Origin: Anaerotruncus rubiinfantis
GTDB taxonomy: Bacteria; Bacillota; Clostridia; Oscillospirales; Ruminococcaceae
Assembly: GCF_900078395.1 (NCBI RefSeq)
Contig: NZ_FKLA01000008.1
Location: forward strand, 496,001-560,000
Length of the DNA stretch: 64,000 bases
Direction of reading: 5' to 3'
Part shown: piece by piece, positions 39,877 to 47,569 of the stretch
How the letters are laid out: every line of letters starts with the position of its first letter
Numbering within the stretch: position 1 is the first letter of the stretch
Translations under genes and position numbers: made by a program
The notes under the pieces: generated by a model
What the model was told of the DNA's origin: nothing
The model's database searches: none
What the model saw: the letters and a program-made list of their open reading frames with translations, nothing else

Positions 39877-40059
39877 ATGGAACAGAACGCACAGAACGCT
39901 TACGAACAGTTTTTGCAGACCGGAAAGGTATCCGATTATCTGCGCTATACTGAGATTTTGCATTCCGGCGCATCGGGCGTACCGGTGCCGCCGCATCCGA
40001 CGGGAGAACACAGTGCATATTACGACCGACGCGATCGTTCTGCGGGAGCGCGCGGTTGA
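39877..40059 (+). CDS. YqzL-like small protein between era and recO
   Basis: A 60-residue ORF with an excellent GGAGGG 9 bases before its ATG. The segment YEQFLQTGKVSDYLRYTEI resembles the core of YqzL, the ~45-residue protein found between era and recO in Bacillus, and the gene position is the same. The C-terminal part (residues ~30-60) is not conserved in composition and overlaps the recO start by 47 bases in another frame, so the true protein may be functional only in its N-terminal half. Function of YqzL is unknown. Confidence 0.6.
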   Translation: MEQNAQNAYEQFLQTGKVSDYLRYTEILHSGASGVPVPPHPTGEHSAYYDRRDRSAGARG

Positions 40060-40768
40060 CGAGTTCGACAGCGTGCTCACTTTGCTTTCGAAGGAACGTG
40101 GAATCATATCAGCTTACGCACGGGGAGCCAGGAAGCCGCGCGCAGCCCTCAGGGCCTGCGCGGAGCTGCTTAGCTACTCGTGTTTTGTGCTGTTTGAAAA
40201 CCGGCAGAAGTATACGGTGGACAAAGCGGATCTGAACCGGATGTTCATGGGGGTGCGCGGCGATGTGGAAAAGCTTTCGCTCGCATCGTATTTCTGCCAG
40301 CTCACGGCGGAGGTCGCCCCGCATGAGGAAAATGCGGAAGGCTATCTGCGTCTTCTCCTAAACAGCCTGCACCTGCTCGACCGGGACAAACGTACCTGCG
40401 TCTTCATCAAACCGGTTTACGAGCTGAGGCTCCTTACAATGGCGGGTTTCATGCCCAACCTTGTAGGATGCTGTTCCTGTGGGAACTACGAGGCGGAGCG
40501 GATGCTTTTTCTGCCGCGGCTTTCGCAGATTATCTGTGGGGACTGCGCGCCCGAAACACTTCCGGAAAATGAAATCGCGGTGCCGCTTTCCAAAAGCGTG
40601 CTGGCTGCGATGCGGCATATCATCTATGCGGATTTTGGGAAACTGTTCGGTTTTACCGTCTCCGACGAGACGCAGCAGAACCTGAATGAAATCACCCAGC
40701 ACTATGTGATGGTGCAGCTTGACAAACGCTTCGACACGCTGGATTTTTATCTGGCCATGAGAGGATAG
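40013..40768 (+). CDS. recO: DNA repair protein RecO
   Basis: Recombination mediator that helps RecA load on SSB-coated DNA, 251 aa. It begins with the OB-fold segment ITTDAIVLRERAVDEFDSVL and KERGIISAYARGARKPRAAL, followed by a helical domain with a zinc finger CCSCGNYEAER...IICGDC. GTG 40013 is chosen because GGGAG lies 8 bases before it and the OB fold then starts at the N-terminus; the open frame further upstream is GC-rich and unrelated. It ends 4 bases before mutS2. Confidence 0.9.
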   Translation: MHITTDAIVLRERAVDEFDSVLTLLSKERGIISAYARGARKPRAALRACAELLSYSCFVLFENRQKYTVDKADLNRMFMGVRGDVEKLSLASYFCQLTAEVAPHEENAEGYLRLLLNSLHLLDRDKRTCVFIKPVYELRLLTMAGFMPNLVGCCSCGNYEAERMLFLPRLSQIICGDCAPETLPENEIAVPLSKSVLAAMRHIIYADFGKLFGFTVSDETQQNLNEITQHYVMVQLDKRFDTLDFYLAMRG

Positions 40769-40772
40769 ACAG

Positions 40773-43154
40773 ATGGATAAATATTGCAGAGCAATTGAAC
40801 TCGATAAGATTTTAAACCGGCTCGCGCAGCACTGCGGCTGCGCGGACAGCAAAGACGCCGCGCTGGCAATCGCGCCGGCGTACGAGCTGCGGGACGCGAA
40901 ACGCCTTTTGCAACTCACGGTCGATGCAAATACCTTGACCAACCGGTACGGCACACCGTCGATCGGCTCGGTTGAAAACTGCGGCGCGGCGTTAAAGCGC
41001 GCACAGGTCGGCGCGCGGCTTTCGCCGCGCGAACTGCTGGATGTGGCAAGGGTGCTGCGCGCGATCGAAACGATTGAACGCTGGCACGACCAGCTCGAAG
41101 GCGAGCCGACCAGTCTGGAAGGGCTCCTTTCGTCGGTGATCGCGCTGCCGACCCTTTATCGCGGCATCACGACTGCGATCCTGTCGGAGGAGGAGATCTC
41201 CGACCGCGCGAGCCCGGAACTGGCGGATATACGCCGCAAAATCCGGCAGGCCGGCGCGAAAGCCCGCGAGGTGCTCGATAAAATGGTGCGCTCGGCCACC
41301 TATCAAAAGTATTTGCAGGAGAATATCATCACCCAGCGCGACGGGCGTTTTGTCGTACCGGTCAAGATCGAATACCGGGGCGAGGTCAAGGGGCTTGTAC
41401 ACGACACCTCCGGCTCCGGCTCAACCGTGTTCATCGAACCGATGGCGGTGGTTGAGGCGAATAACGAGATCCGTATCCTGCAAAATAAGGAACAGCTTGA
41501 GATTGATCGGATCCTTTCGGAGCTGTCCGCGCAGGTTGGCGGCTGCGCCGACAGCATCGCGGGAAGTTACGAGGCGATTGTGGAGCTGGATCTCTATTTT
41601 GCCAAAAGCCGCCTTGCGGATGAGATGCGCGCGACCATCCCCGTATTCAACGAAAACGGGGTCGTGAATCTCAAAAAGGCGCGGCATCCGCTGCTCGACC
41701 AGAAGAAGGTCGTTCCGATCGATCTGCGGCTCGGCGACGGATTCGATACGCTGGTTGTTACCGGCCCAAACACCGGAGGCAAGACGGTTGCGATCAAGAC
41801 GCTCGGTTTGCTCGCAATGATGGCCCAGTGCGGGCTGATGCTGCCCGTCTCGGACGGGAGTACCCTGCCGGTTTATGAGAAGCTGCTGGTCGATATCGGT
41901 GACGAACAGAGCATTGAGCAGAGCCTTTCCACCTTTTCGGCGCACATGACCAACATCATCCGCATCCTTGCCGAAGCGAATGAAGATTCTCTTGTGCTGC
42001 TCGATGAGCTCGGAGCGGGCACCGACCCGGTCGAAGGCGCGGCGCTTGCCGTTGCGATCATCGAACAGCTGCGGGAGCAGGGCGCGCGGATCGTCGCAAC
42101 CACCCACTATGCCGAAATCAAGATGTACGCGCTCAACACCGATGGCGTCGAGAACGCCTGCTGTGAATTTGACGTGGCCACCCTGCGGCCGACCTACCGG
42201 CTGCTGATTGGCGTACCGGGGCGTTCGAACGCTTTCGCGATCAGCGAACGGCTTGGACTGCCCGAAGCGGTGATCGAGAACGCAAAATCCCATGTCTCGA
42301 ACGAGAACGCACGGTTTGAGGATGTGGTCAGCCAGCTGGAAGGCACCCGGCAGGAGCTCGAACGCGAGCGTAAGCTCGCTGAGAGTCAGCGGGTCGCGGC
42401 GCAGCGCACGAGCGAGGAGGCTGACAGGCTCCGGAAAAACGCGGAAAATGAACGGGAACGAGAGCTCGAGCGGGCGCGGGTGCAGGCGCGGGGCATTGTC
42501 GAGCAGGTGAACGCCCAGGCGGAAAAGCTGCTCGATGAGCTGGAAGAACTGCGCAAGCAGAAGGACAGCGAGGACTTTAAGGAGCGGATCGCCCAGACAA
42601 AGATATCCTTCAAGGCGGATATGCGCAAACTCCAGGATCTGGCCGACCCGGTCACCCGCAAGAACCCGGAAAACTATGTGCCGCAGCGGCCGCTTAAACG
42701 CGGCGATACGGTGCGGCTTATTTCGCTTAACAAAGAAGGCATCCTGCTTTCCGCCCCGGACGGGCAGGGCTTTGTCAACGTGCAGGCGGGCATTATCAAG
42801 ACCAAGGTGCACCAGAGCGAGGTGCGCCTCGTTGACAACAAGGATAAGCGGGTCACTTTGAATAATTCCAGCGTGAACACCCGCAGCGTGACCTCCAAGG
42901 CGAAGCGGGAGGTCAAAACGGAGGTTGACCTGCGCGGCATGACCGTTGGAGAGGCTTTGATGGAGCTTGACCGGTATCTCGACGGCGCGGTGCTTTCGGG
43001 CGTGACAACCGTCACAATTATCCACGGGAAAGGCACCGGAGCCCTGCGTGCGGCCGTACAGGAGCACCTCAAAAAACACAGGAGCGTCAAGCGGTTCCGT
43101 ATGGGCGTCTATGGGGAAGGCGAATCAGGCGTGACGGTGGCGGAACTCAAATAG
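40773..43154 (+). CDS. mutS2: Endonuclease MutS2
   Basis: MutS homologue lacking the mismatch-binding N-terminus, 793 aa, that in Firmicutes resolves ribosome collisions or suppresses recombination. The core and clamp domains lead to the ATPase: Walker A TGPNTGGKTVAIKTLG, SLSTFSAHMTNIIRIL, Walker B LVLLDELGAGTDPVEGAAL and ATTHYAEIK. A coiled coil of ~110 residues rich in Glu/Arg follows (residues ~510-630). The C-terminal Smr nuclease domain has EVDLRGMTVGEALMELDRYL and VTIIHGKGTGALRAAVQEHL. GAGAGG lies 8 bases upstream. It is the last gene of the phoH-to-mutS2 run. Confidence 0.95.
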   Translation: MDKYCRAIELDKILNRLAQHCGCADSKDAALAIAPAYELRDAKRLLQLTVDANTLTNRYGTPSIGSVENCGAALKRAQVGARLSPRELLDVARVLRAIETIERWHDQLEGEPTSLEGLLSSVIALPTLYRGITTAILSEEEISDRASPELADIRRKIRQAGAKAREVLDKMVRSATYQKYLQENIITQRDGRFVVPVKIEYRGEVKGLVHDTSGSGSTVFIEPMAVVEANNEIRILQNKEQLEIDRILSELSAQVGGCADSIAGSYEAIVELDLYFAKSRLADEMRATIPVFNENGVVNLKKARHPLLDQKKVVPIDLRLGDGFDTLVVTGPNTGGKTVAIKTLGLLAMMAQCGLMLPVSDGSTLPVYEKLLVDIGDEQSIEQSLSTFSAHMTNIIRILAEANEDSLVLLDELGAGTDPVEGAALAVAIIEQLREQGARIVATTHYAEIKMYALNTDGVENACCEFDVATLRPTYRLLIGVPGRSNAFAISERLGLPEAVIENAKSHVSNENARFEDVVSQLEGTRQELERERKLAESQRVAAQRTSEEADRLRKNAENERERELERARVQARGIVEQVNAQAEKLLDELEELRKQKDSEDFKERIAQTKISFKADMRKLQDLADPVTRKNPENYVPQRPLKRGDTVRLISLNKEGILLSAPDGQGFVNVQAGIIKTKVHQSEVRLVDNKDKRVTLNNSSVNTRSVTSKAKREVKTEVDLRGMTVGEALMELDRYLDGAVLSGVTTVTIIHGKGTGALRAAVQEHLKKHRSVKRFRMGVYGEGESGVTVAELK

Positions 43155-43160
43155 GTTCGC

Positions 43161-43189
43161 TTTACAGCCTATGGAATTTGTGTTATGAT
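43161..43189 (+). promoter_or_regulatory. Promoter of the small conserved gene after mutS2
   Basis: TTTACA, 17 bases, TATGAT; predicted start near 43196. Confidence 0.6.
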
Positions 43190-43241
43190 ATATTTGGTAA
43201 CGTATAATTTTACAAATTTAAGATAGATGGAGAGATGTATA

Positions 43242-43541
43242 TTGGAAAAGAAGATTACAAAACCAGGCACGCTCCAGTTTAAGGGCCGTCCGCTGGTGCG
43301 CTGTGACAAGACGATCTATTATGGGGACATGGGCGACAAATATGTCGCAATGCTCCAGATCCTCGGTGAAGAAAAGGTCGGGGAGGAGCTGCTCCCCAGC
43401 AAGGTTTCTGTGCAGATCTGGTCGACTGACGACGAACTGCGCCCGCGTGACCGCGTGATCAAAAAAACCGAGAAGAGCAACCTCTACGACGCGCTCAACA
43501 TCGCTTCGATCTGGCTGGAACGCCAGCTCGACCAGAAATAA
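43242..43541 (+). CDS. Conserved hypothetical cytoplasmic protein
   Basis: A 99-residue protein beginning MEKKITKPGTLQFKGRPLVR with a central GDKYVAMLQILGEEKVG and an acidic/basic C-terminal helix. No signal peptide, membrane segment or cysteine cluster. TTG 43242 is preferred to ATG 43227 because GGAGAG lies 7 bases before the TTG and nothing precedes the ATG. It has its own promoter and a strong terminator, so it is an independent unit. I do not recognise a function; size and composition suggest a small alpha/beta protein. Confidence 0.7.
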   Translation: MEKKITKPGTLQFKGRPLVRCDKTIYYGDMGDKYVAMLQILGEEKVGEELLPSKVSVQIWSTDDELRPRDRVIKKTEKSNLYDALNIASIWLERQLDQK

Positions 43542-43550
43542 AAAGAAGAA

Positions 43551-43586
43551 ATGCCGGGAAGCCTTGTGCTTCCCGGCATTTTTTAT
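43551..43586 (+). terminator. Terminator, usable in both directions
   Basis: AATGCCGGGAAG (43551-43562) pairs with CTTCCCGGCATT (43570-43581), then TTTTT. It separates the plus-strand gene from the convergent XRE gene. Confidence 0.9.
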
Positions 43587-43597
43587 CGTCCGATTCC

Positions 43598-43840
43598 TCA
43601 GTCAGCCGCCCCTTCTGCAATCTGCGGACGGTCGGTCAGTCCGAGCAGATAGTCCTGTGTCACAAGAAAGTACGCGGAGAATTTTTCAAGTTCTTCGGTG
43701 GATACGGTCGCTTTGCCGTTGGTGAGGTCCTCGATGTGCTTTTCACTGACATTCAGAGCCATTGCGAGCGCACGCGGGGTGAGCTCCTCCTTTTGCGTCA
43801 ACAGCAGCAGCCGTTCGCCAAAGGTTTTTCTGCTAAACAT
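43598..43840 (-). CDS. Small XRE-type HTH regulator
   Basis: An 80-residue protein consisting almost only of a helix-turn-helix (LTPRALAMALNVSEKHIEDL with TNGKATVSTEELEKFSAYF after it). The protein is the size of Cro-like regulators. AGGAGGAAC lies about 11 bases before its ATG. It is monocistronic. A 12-bp palindrome upstream of its promoter suggests autoregulation. Targets unknown. Confidence 0.8.
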   Translation of the reverse strand: MFSRKTFGERLLLLTQKEELTPRALAMALNVSEKHIEDLTNGKATVSTEELEKFSAYFLVTQDYLLGLTDRPQIAEGAAD

Positions 43841-43917
43841 GGTAAAAGTTCCTCCTCAGATCTTTGCCTGATACAATCTCAACCGCCAGAGAGCAAGCCC
43901 GGCGATTTATTAAGAAC

Positions 43918-43944
43918 AGTATAGCACAAGATACGATCGATCGT
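43918..43944 (-). promoter_or_regulatory. XRE gene promoter with palindromic site
   Basis: On the minus strand TATACT (43923-43918) is preceded by the perfect palindrome ACGATCGATCGT (43944-43933) in the spacer/-35 region. The -35 itself is poor. The site is a good candidate operator for the HTH protein. Confidence 0.45.
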
Positions 43945-44016
43945 TTATGATAAAACACATTTTTGTAGGGATGCACAATCCCTGCCAAATGTTCTGGTAT
44001 TTTTGCTACTTTGCCG

Positions 44017-44751
44017 TCAGATGACAAACCCGCCATTGGGGCTGATGACCTGTCCGGTGAGGAAACCAGCCGCGTCCGAGCAGAGATAACAGATCAGCGA
44101 AGCCACATCGGCGGGCGTGCCGACTTTCCCGAGCGGCGTTTCCTCGCGCAGCGCCTCCAGCGCGGCTGCGTCGAGCTGTGCGTTCATTTCCGTGGCGATG
44201 AGGCCGGGCGCCACGCAGTTGACCGTGATCCCGGAGGGGCCTACCTCCTTGGCCAATGCCTTGGTGAAGCCGATGACCGCTGATTTTGCCGCAGAATAGT
44301 GCACTTCGCAGGAGGCGCCCGCGATCCCCCACATTGAGGAGAGGTTCACGATCCGGCCTTCGTGGCGTCGGATCATCTGCGGCAGGACGCACTGGCAGGT
44401 GTGAAACATCCCGGTCACGTTTACCGCGAACATCCGCTCCCACTCGCTGGCGGTGAGGTCGGTGAAGAGCTTCTGCTGGGCGATGCCGGCGTTGTTGACC
44501 AGCAGATCGATGTGCCCGAAATCCACGGTGGCTTTTTGCACCATCGCCTCGACTGCGGCCCGGTCGCTCACATCGGCCTGATAGACAGCCGCGTCGCAGC
44601 CGAGCGCCGCGAGTTCCGAAAGCAGGGATTTTGCCGCATCCTTTCGGGCATGATAATTGGCGGCCACCCGGTAACCTGCCCGCGCGAACTGCAAAGCGGT
44701 TTCGCGCCCGATGCCTCGGGAAGCCCCGGTGATGAGCACCGTTTTCGCCAT
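44017..44751 (-). CDS. Short-chain dehydrogenase, FabG-like
   Basis: NAD(P)-dependent SDR of 244 aa with the full classical motif set: TGASRGIGRETALQF, NNAGIAQQKLFTDL, Ser in IVNLSSMWGIAG, YSAAKSAVIGFTKALAKE (Tyr and Lys) and VAPGLIATEMNAQL. It looks like 3-oxoacyl-ACP reductase FabG, but no other fatty-acid gene is nearby, so it may be a sugar or secondary-alcohol dehydrogenase. ATG 44751 with GAGGTG about 10 bases upstream is chosen; a frame extension to 44808 reads through the ireB terminator. It starts 54 bases after the ireB stop. Confidence 0.85.
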   Translation of the reverse strand: MAKTVLITGASRGIGRETALQFARAGYRVAANYHARKDAAKSLLSELAALGCDAAVYQADVSDRAAVEAMVQKATVDFGHIDLLVNNAGIAQQKLFTDLTASEWERMFAVNVTGMFHTCQCVLPQMIRRHEGRIVNLSSMWGIAGASCEVHYSAAKSAVIGFTKALAKEVGPSGITVNCVAPGLIATEMNAQLDAAALEALREETPLGKVGTPADVASLICYLCSDAAGFLTGQVISPNGGFVI

Positions 44752-44768
44752 CTTACAAAACACCTCAC

Positions 44769-44798
44769 AAACAAAAGCTCCCGCCATTTGACGGGAGC
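44769..44798 (-). terminator. Terminator between ireB and the SDR gene
   Basis: GCTCCCG/CGGGAGC stem (44798-44777) followed on the minus strand by TTTTGTTTG. Probably partial, since the SDR gene follows closely. Confidence 0.7.
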
Positions 44799-44804
44799 CG
44801 GGAT

Positions 44805-45050
44805 TCAATCGTTCAGGTAGCTTTTCACCAATAGTTGCAACAGCTCGTCGCGGTCGATTTTACGGATAAGCGCGCGTGCGTTGTTGTGCGTGGTGATATA
44901 GGTGGGGTCCTCCGAAAGGATGTAACCCACGATCTGGTTGATGGGATTGTATCCTTTTTGGCGCAGCGCGTCGTAAACCGCGGTGAGGATTTCCTTGAGC
45001 TGCTTTTCCTTATCCTCATGGATCGAAAAGGATATCGTTGGCTCGTGCAT
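44805..45050 (-). CDS. ireB: IreB-family regulatory phosphoprotein (UPF0297)
   Basis: Small protein, 81 aa, homologous to Enterococcus IreB, a substrate of the Ser/Thr kinase IreK that affects cephalosporin resistance. The family block [20 protein letters not shown] and [20 protein letters not shown] is clear. ATG 45050 is chosen because AGGGGTGA lies just upstream; the in-frame extension to 45122 starts inside the promoter. In most Firmicutes ireB precedes ruvX and follows alaS; here it is separate from both. Confidence 0.9.
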   Translation of the reverse strand: MHEPTISFSIHEDKEKQLKEILTAVYDALRQKGYNPINQIVGYILSEDPTYITTHNNARALIRKIDRDELLQLLVKSYLND

Positions 45051-45084
45051 TACATCACCCCTTTCTGTTCGATTTGATATTTCC

Positions 45085-45113
45085 ATTTTACAACAAAATT
45101 CGCCGCATGGCAA
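45085..45113 (-). promoter_or_regulatory. ireB promoter
   Basis: On the minus strand TTGCCA (45113-45108), 17 bases, TAAAAT (45090-45085). Confidence 0.65.
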
Positions 45114-45188
45114 TATGGACATGTAAATTTCACTGAGTTATTGTATGATGAAACTGTTAAGAATATGCGAAACGCTGCCGCGCGGCGA

Positions 45189-45217
45189 TTGACAGGCATT
45201 TCCGGGGATGGTATAGT
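45189..45217 (+). promoter_or_regulatory. Promoter of the FadR-type regulator
   Basis: TTGACA, 17 bases, TATAGT. The palindrome GTTTGGTCAAAC (45216-45227) begins at the -10 and covers the start site, a possible operator. Confidence 0.7.
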
Positions 45218-45258
45218 TTGGTCAAACGGTGCGAAGCCGGAACACGGAGGGATTACAC

Positions 45259-45927
45259 TTGGAAGGAAAAACGCTTGCGCAGAAGGCCGCGGATGAGCTG
45301 GTGCGGCTCATCCGGGAACAAGGCAGCGCGCCAGGCGACAAACTGCCGAACGAATACGAACTATCGGCGCTGTTGGGTGTCGGGCGCAATACGGTACGCG
45401 AAGCGGTACGGATGCTCGCCTCGCGCAACATCGTGGACATCCGGCAGGGCGCCGGAACCTTTGTTTCAGAGAAGATGGGGATCGCGGACGACCCGTTGGG
45501 CTTCACGCTGATTGAGGACCGGCGCAGGCTGGTGGCGGATCTTTTGCAGGTGCGCTGCATCATCGAGCCGCAGCTCGCGGCACTCGCTGCCCAGAACGCC
45601 ACCGCGCAGGATATCGGCGAGCTTGAGCGGCGATGCGGCGAAACCGAGGAGCTTATCGTGGCGAGAACGGATTTTTCCGACGCGGACCGCGCGTTCCATG
45701 TGCAGATTGCGCGGTGCAGCCACAATCTGGTCATGTCGAACCTTCTGCCGGTTATCAGCGCGGGTGTGACTTTTTTTGCCGCGCAGACCGAACGGGAGTT
45801 TGAACAGACGGTCGCCGCCCACCGCAAAATTTTCGAAGCGATCCGGGACCGGCGCGGCAGCGACGCGCAGCAGGCGATGCAGTTTCATCTGCTCTTCAAC
45901 CAGAACCGCTTCCTCGATGCGAAATAG
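45259..45927 (+). CDS. FadR-subfamily GntR transcriptional regulator
   Basis: Regulator of 222 aa. The N-terminal winged HTH reads KLPNEYELSALLGVGRNTVR followed by EAVRMLASRNIVDIRQGAGT. The C-terminal FCD ligand domain of ~140 residues has the metal-binding pattern DADRAFHVQIARCSHN...HRKIFEAIRDR...HLLFNQN. TTG 45259 is chosen since GGAGGG lies 7 bases upstream. The gene is followed by a 17-bp terminator and then by an operon whose promoter carries two copies of a 13-bp palindrome; this protein is the obvious candidate to bind them. FCD ligands are usually organic acids. Confidence 0.87.
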   Translation: MEGKTLAQKAADELVRLIREQGSAPGDKLPNEYELSALLGVGRNTVREAVRMLASRNIVDIRQGAGTFVSEKMGIADDPLGFTLIEDRRRLVADLLQVRCIIEPQLAALAAQNATAQDIGELERRCGETEELIVARTDFSDADRAFHVQIARCSHNLVMSNLLPVISAGVTFFAAQTEREFEQTVAAHRKIFEAIRDRRGSDAQQAMQFHLLFNQNRFLDAK

Positions 45928-45931
45928 CCTT

Positions 45932-45970
45932 TTTTGCCCATTGGGAATTTTTCATTCCCAATGGGCAAAA
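45932..45970 (+). terminator. 17-bp perfect terminator after the FadR-type gene
   Basis: Arms 45932-45948 and 45954-45970 are exactly complementary (TTTTGCCCATTGGGAAT and reverse), loop TTTTC. The upstream T-rich and downstream A-rich flanks make it stronger as a minus-strand terminator, but it can stop either direction. Confidence 0.75.
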
Positions 45971-45982
45971 TCATAGGATGAT
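45970..45982. promoter_or_regulatory. Upstream operator copy ATCATAGGATGAT
   Basis: 13-bp palindrome (ATCAT, AGG, ATGAT) centred about 111 bases before the predicted transcription start; identical to the copy at 46091. Confidence 0.7.
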
Positions 45983-46051
45983 TTCACTTTTCCTGTTTTG
46001 CCGCTCAATTTATAAAAAGCCTGTTATATAAGCGAAAAAGAAAAAATCCAC

Positions 46052-46080
46052 TTGACATAAGGTACATGAAGTGTTATATA
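46052..46080 (+). promoter_or_regulatory. Promoter of the GlpA-like/GlpB-like operon
   Basis: TTGACA at 46052-46057 and TATATA at 46075-46080, 17 bases apart. Confidence 0.75.
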
Positions 46081-46090
46081 TAACTTATAA

Positions 46091-46103
46091 ATCATAGGAT
46101 GAT
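46091..46103. promoter_or_regulatory. Downstream operator copy ATCATAGGATGAT
   Basis: Same 13-bp palindrome just after the predicted start, between the -10 and the ribosome binding site: a typical repressor position. Centre-to-centre distance to the upstream copy is 121 bases, allowing looping. Confidence 0.75.
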
Positions 46104-46117
46104 TTGGAGGCGGTCGG

Positions 46118-47569
46118 ATGGAATCATTTGATGTGTTAATCATCGGCGCGGGCGTGATTGGCAGCGCTGTGGCGCGGGAGCTGACCCGCTGCAAGCTCAA
46201 AATCGGCGTGCTCGAAAAGAACAGGGATGTCTGCTTTGAAACGAGCGGACGCAATTCCGCCGTATTGCACGGCGGGTTTGCTTATGATACCGGGACGCTC
46301 AAGGCGCGGCTCTGCGTGGAGGGGAATCGGGAGTTCGACGCGGCGGCCAGGGAGCTCGACGTGCCGTATAAACGCACCGGGAAGGTATTGGTGGGCAATA
46401 CGCCCGAGGACCGTGAACGGCTTTTGCAGACGATTGAAACGGGGCGCGTGAACGGTGCGTCCGGTCTTTCGATGATCGATAAAAAGCGGCTGCACGAACT
46501 GGTTCCGGCGGTTGTTGGCGAGTTTGCCATGCTTTCCGAGACAAGCGGTATCCTTGACCCGTTCCAATATGCGGTCGCGCTCGCGGAGAACGCCTGCATG
46601 AACGGCGCGAAATTCTTCTTCGATCACGAAGTAAATAGTCTTGCACGGGAAGAAAACGCCTGGACGGTGCAGACCAGCCGCGGCGTGCTGCGTGCCCGAT
46701 GGGTGGTCAATGCGGCGGGGCTCGGCTGCGGGAAGGTGTCTGACATGCTCGGGATCAAAGGCTACCGCATCCTCGGTTCGCGTGGCACCTACATCGTGCT
46801 TGACAAGCGCACCGGTTCGCTCTTGCCGATGCCGGTCTATCCGGTGCCAAGCAACACCTATATGGGGATTCACGTTACGCCTACAGTCGACGGGAATGTC
46901 ATTGTCGGGCCGGACGCCGAATACATTGACGATTTTTCCTATTATGGCGTGCCACAAAAGAATATCGATTATCTCGCCAAGAGTGCGTCCGATCTCTGGC
47001 CCTGTATCCGAAAGCCCGATTATATCCGTACATACGCGGGCATCCTGCCCAAATGGGTGACAGAAGACGGCGTGATCCACGACTTCACCATTGAAGTGCG
47101 CGACGACCTTGCGCCGAATGCCGTGAATCTTGTCGGGATCGAGTCGCCGGGCCTCACCGCCGCGCTGCCGATCGCCCGTCACGCGATCGGGCTGATCGCC
47201 GCGCGTGAACGGCTGCAACCAAATCCGGCCTTCAACCCGCGTCGCAAGGGGATCGTCCGGTTCGCGGAAAAGTCCCCGGAAGAACAGGCTGCGCTGGTCG
47301 CGGAGAACCCGGATTACGGAGAGATCATCTGCCGCTGCGAAAAGATCACCCGGGCGGAGATTTTACAGGCGGTGCACAACCCCCTCGGCACGGACACGAT
47401 GGCAGGCGTCAAATACCGCACCCGGTCGATGATGGGCCGCTGTCAGGGCGGCTACTGTCAGATGCGCATCGCGCAGATTCTGGAGGAGGAGCTGGGCAAA
47501 CGCCCCGAAGAGGTGCTCTATGCGCGCACCGGTTCCGAAATCTTCACGGGGAAGGTGAGGGAAGCATGA
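46118..47569 (+). CDS. FAD-dependent oxidoreductase, GlpA-like, with BFD-type [2Fe-2S] domain
   Basis: Flavoprotein of the DAO/glycerol-3-phosphate dehydrogenase family, 483 aa. The N-terminal FAD loop reads DVLIIGAGVIGSAVARELTR and the domain continues with ETSGRNSAVLHGGFAYDTGT. The C-terminal ~100 residues form a BFD-like domain with CRCEKITRAEI and GRCQGGYCQMRI, four cysteines for a [2Fe-2S] cluster. GGAGG lies 9 bases before the ATG. It overlaps the next gene by four bases. This order (GlpA-like, GlpB-like, DUF1667) is common in Firmicutes and presumably oxidises a hydroxy substrate; G3P is only one possibility, and no glpF or glpK lies nearby. Confidence 0.87.
   Translation: MESFDVLIIGAGVIGSAVARELTRCKLKIGVLEKNRDVCFETSGRNSAVLHGGFAYDTGTLKARLCVEGNREFDAAARELDVPYKRTGKVLVGNTPEDRERLLQTIETGRVNGASGLSMIDKKRLHELVPAVVGEFAMLSETSGILDPFQYAVALAENACMNGAKFFFDHEVNSLAREENAWTVQTSRGVLRARWVVNAAGLGCGKVSDMLGIKGYRILGSRGTYIVLDKRTGSLLPMPVYPVPSNTYMGIHVTPTVDGNVIVGPDAEYIDDFSYYGVPQKNIDYLAKSASDLWPCIRKPDYIRTYAGILPKWVTEDGVIHDFTIEVRDDLAPNAVNLVGIESPGLTAALPIARHAIGLIAARERLQPNPAFNPRRKGIVRFAEKSPEEQAALVAENPDYGEIICRCEKITRAEILQAVHNPLGTDTMAGVKYRTRSMMGRCQGGYCQMRIAQILEEELGKRPEEVLYARTGSEIFTGKVREA

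Noticed and set aside
41421..43079. 552-residue minus-strand open frame inside mutS2
   Set aside because: Shadow of a strongly conserved gene.
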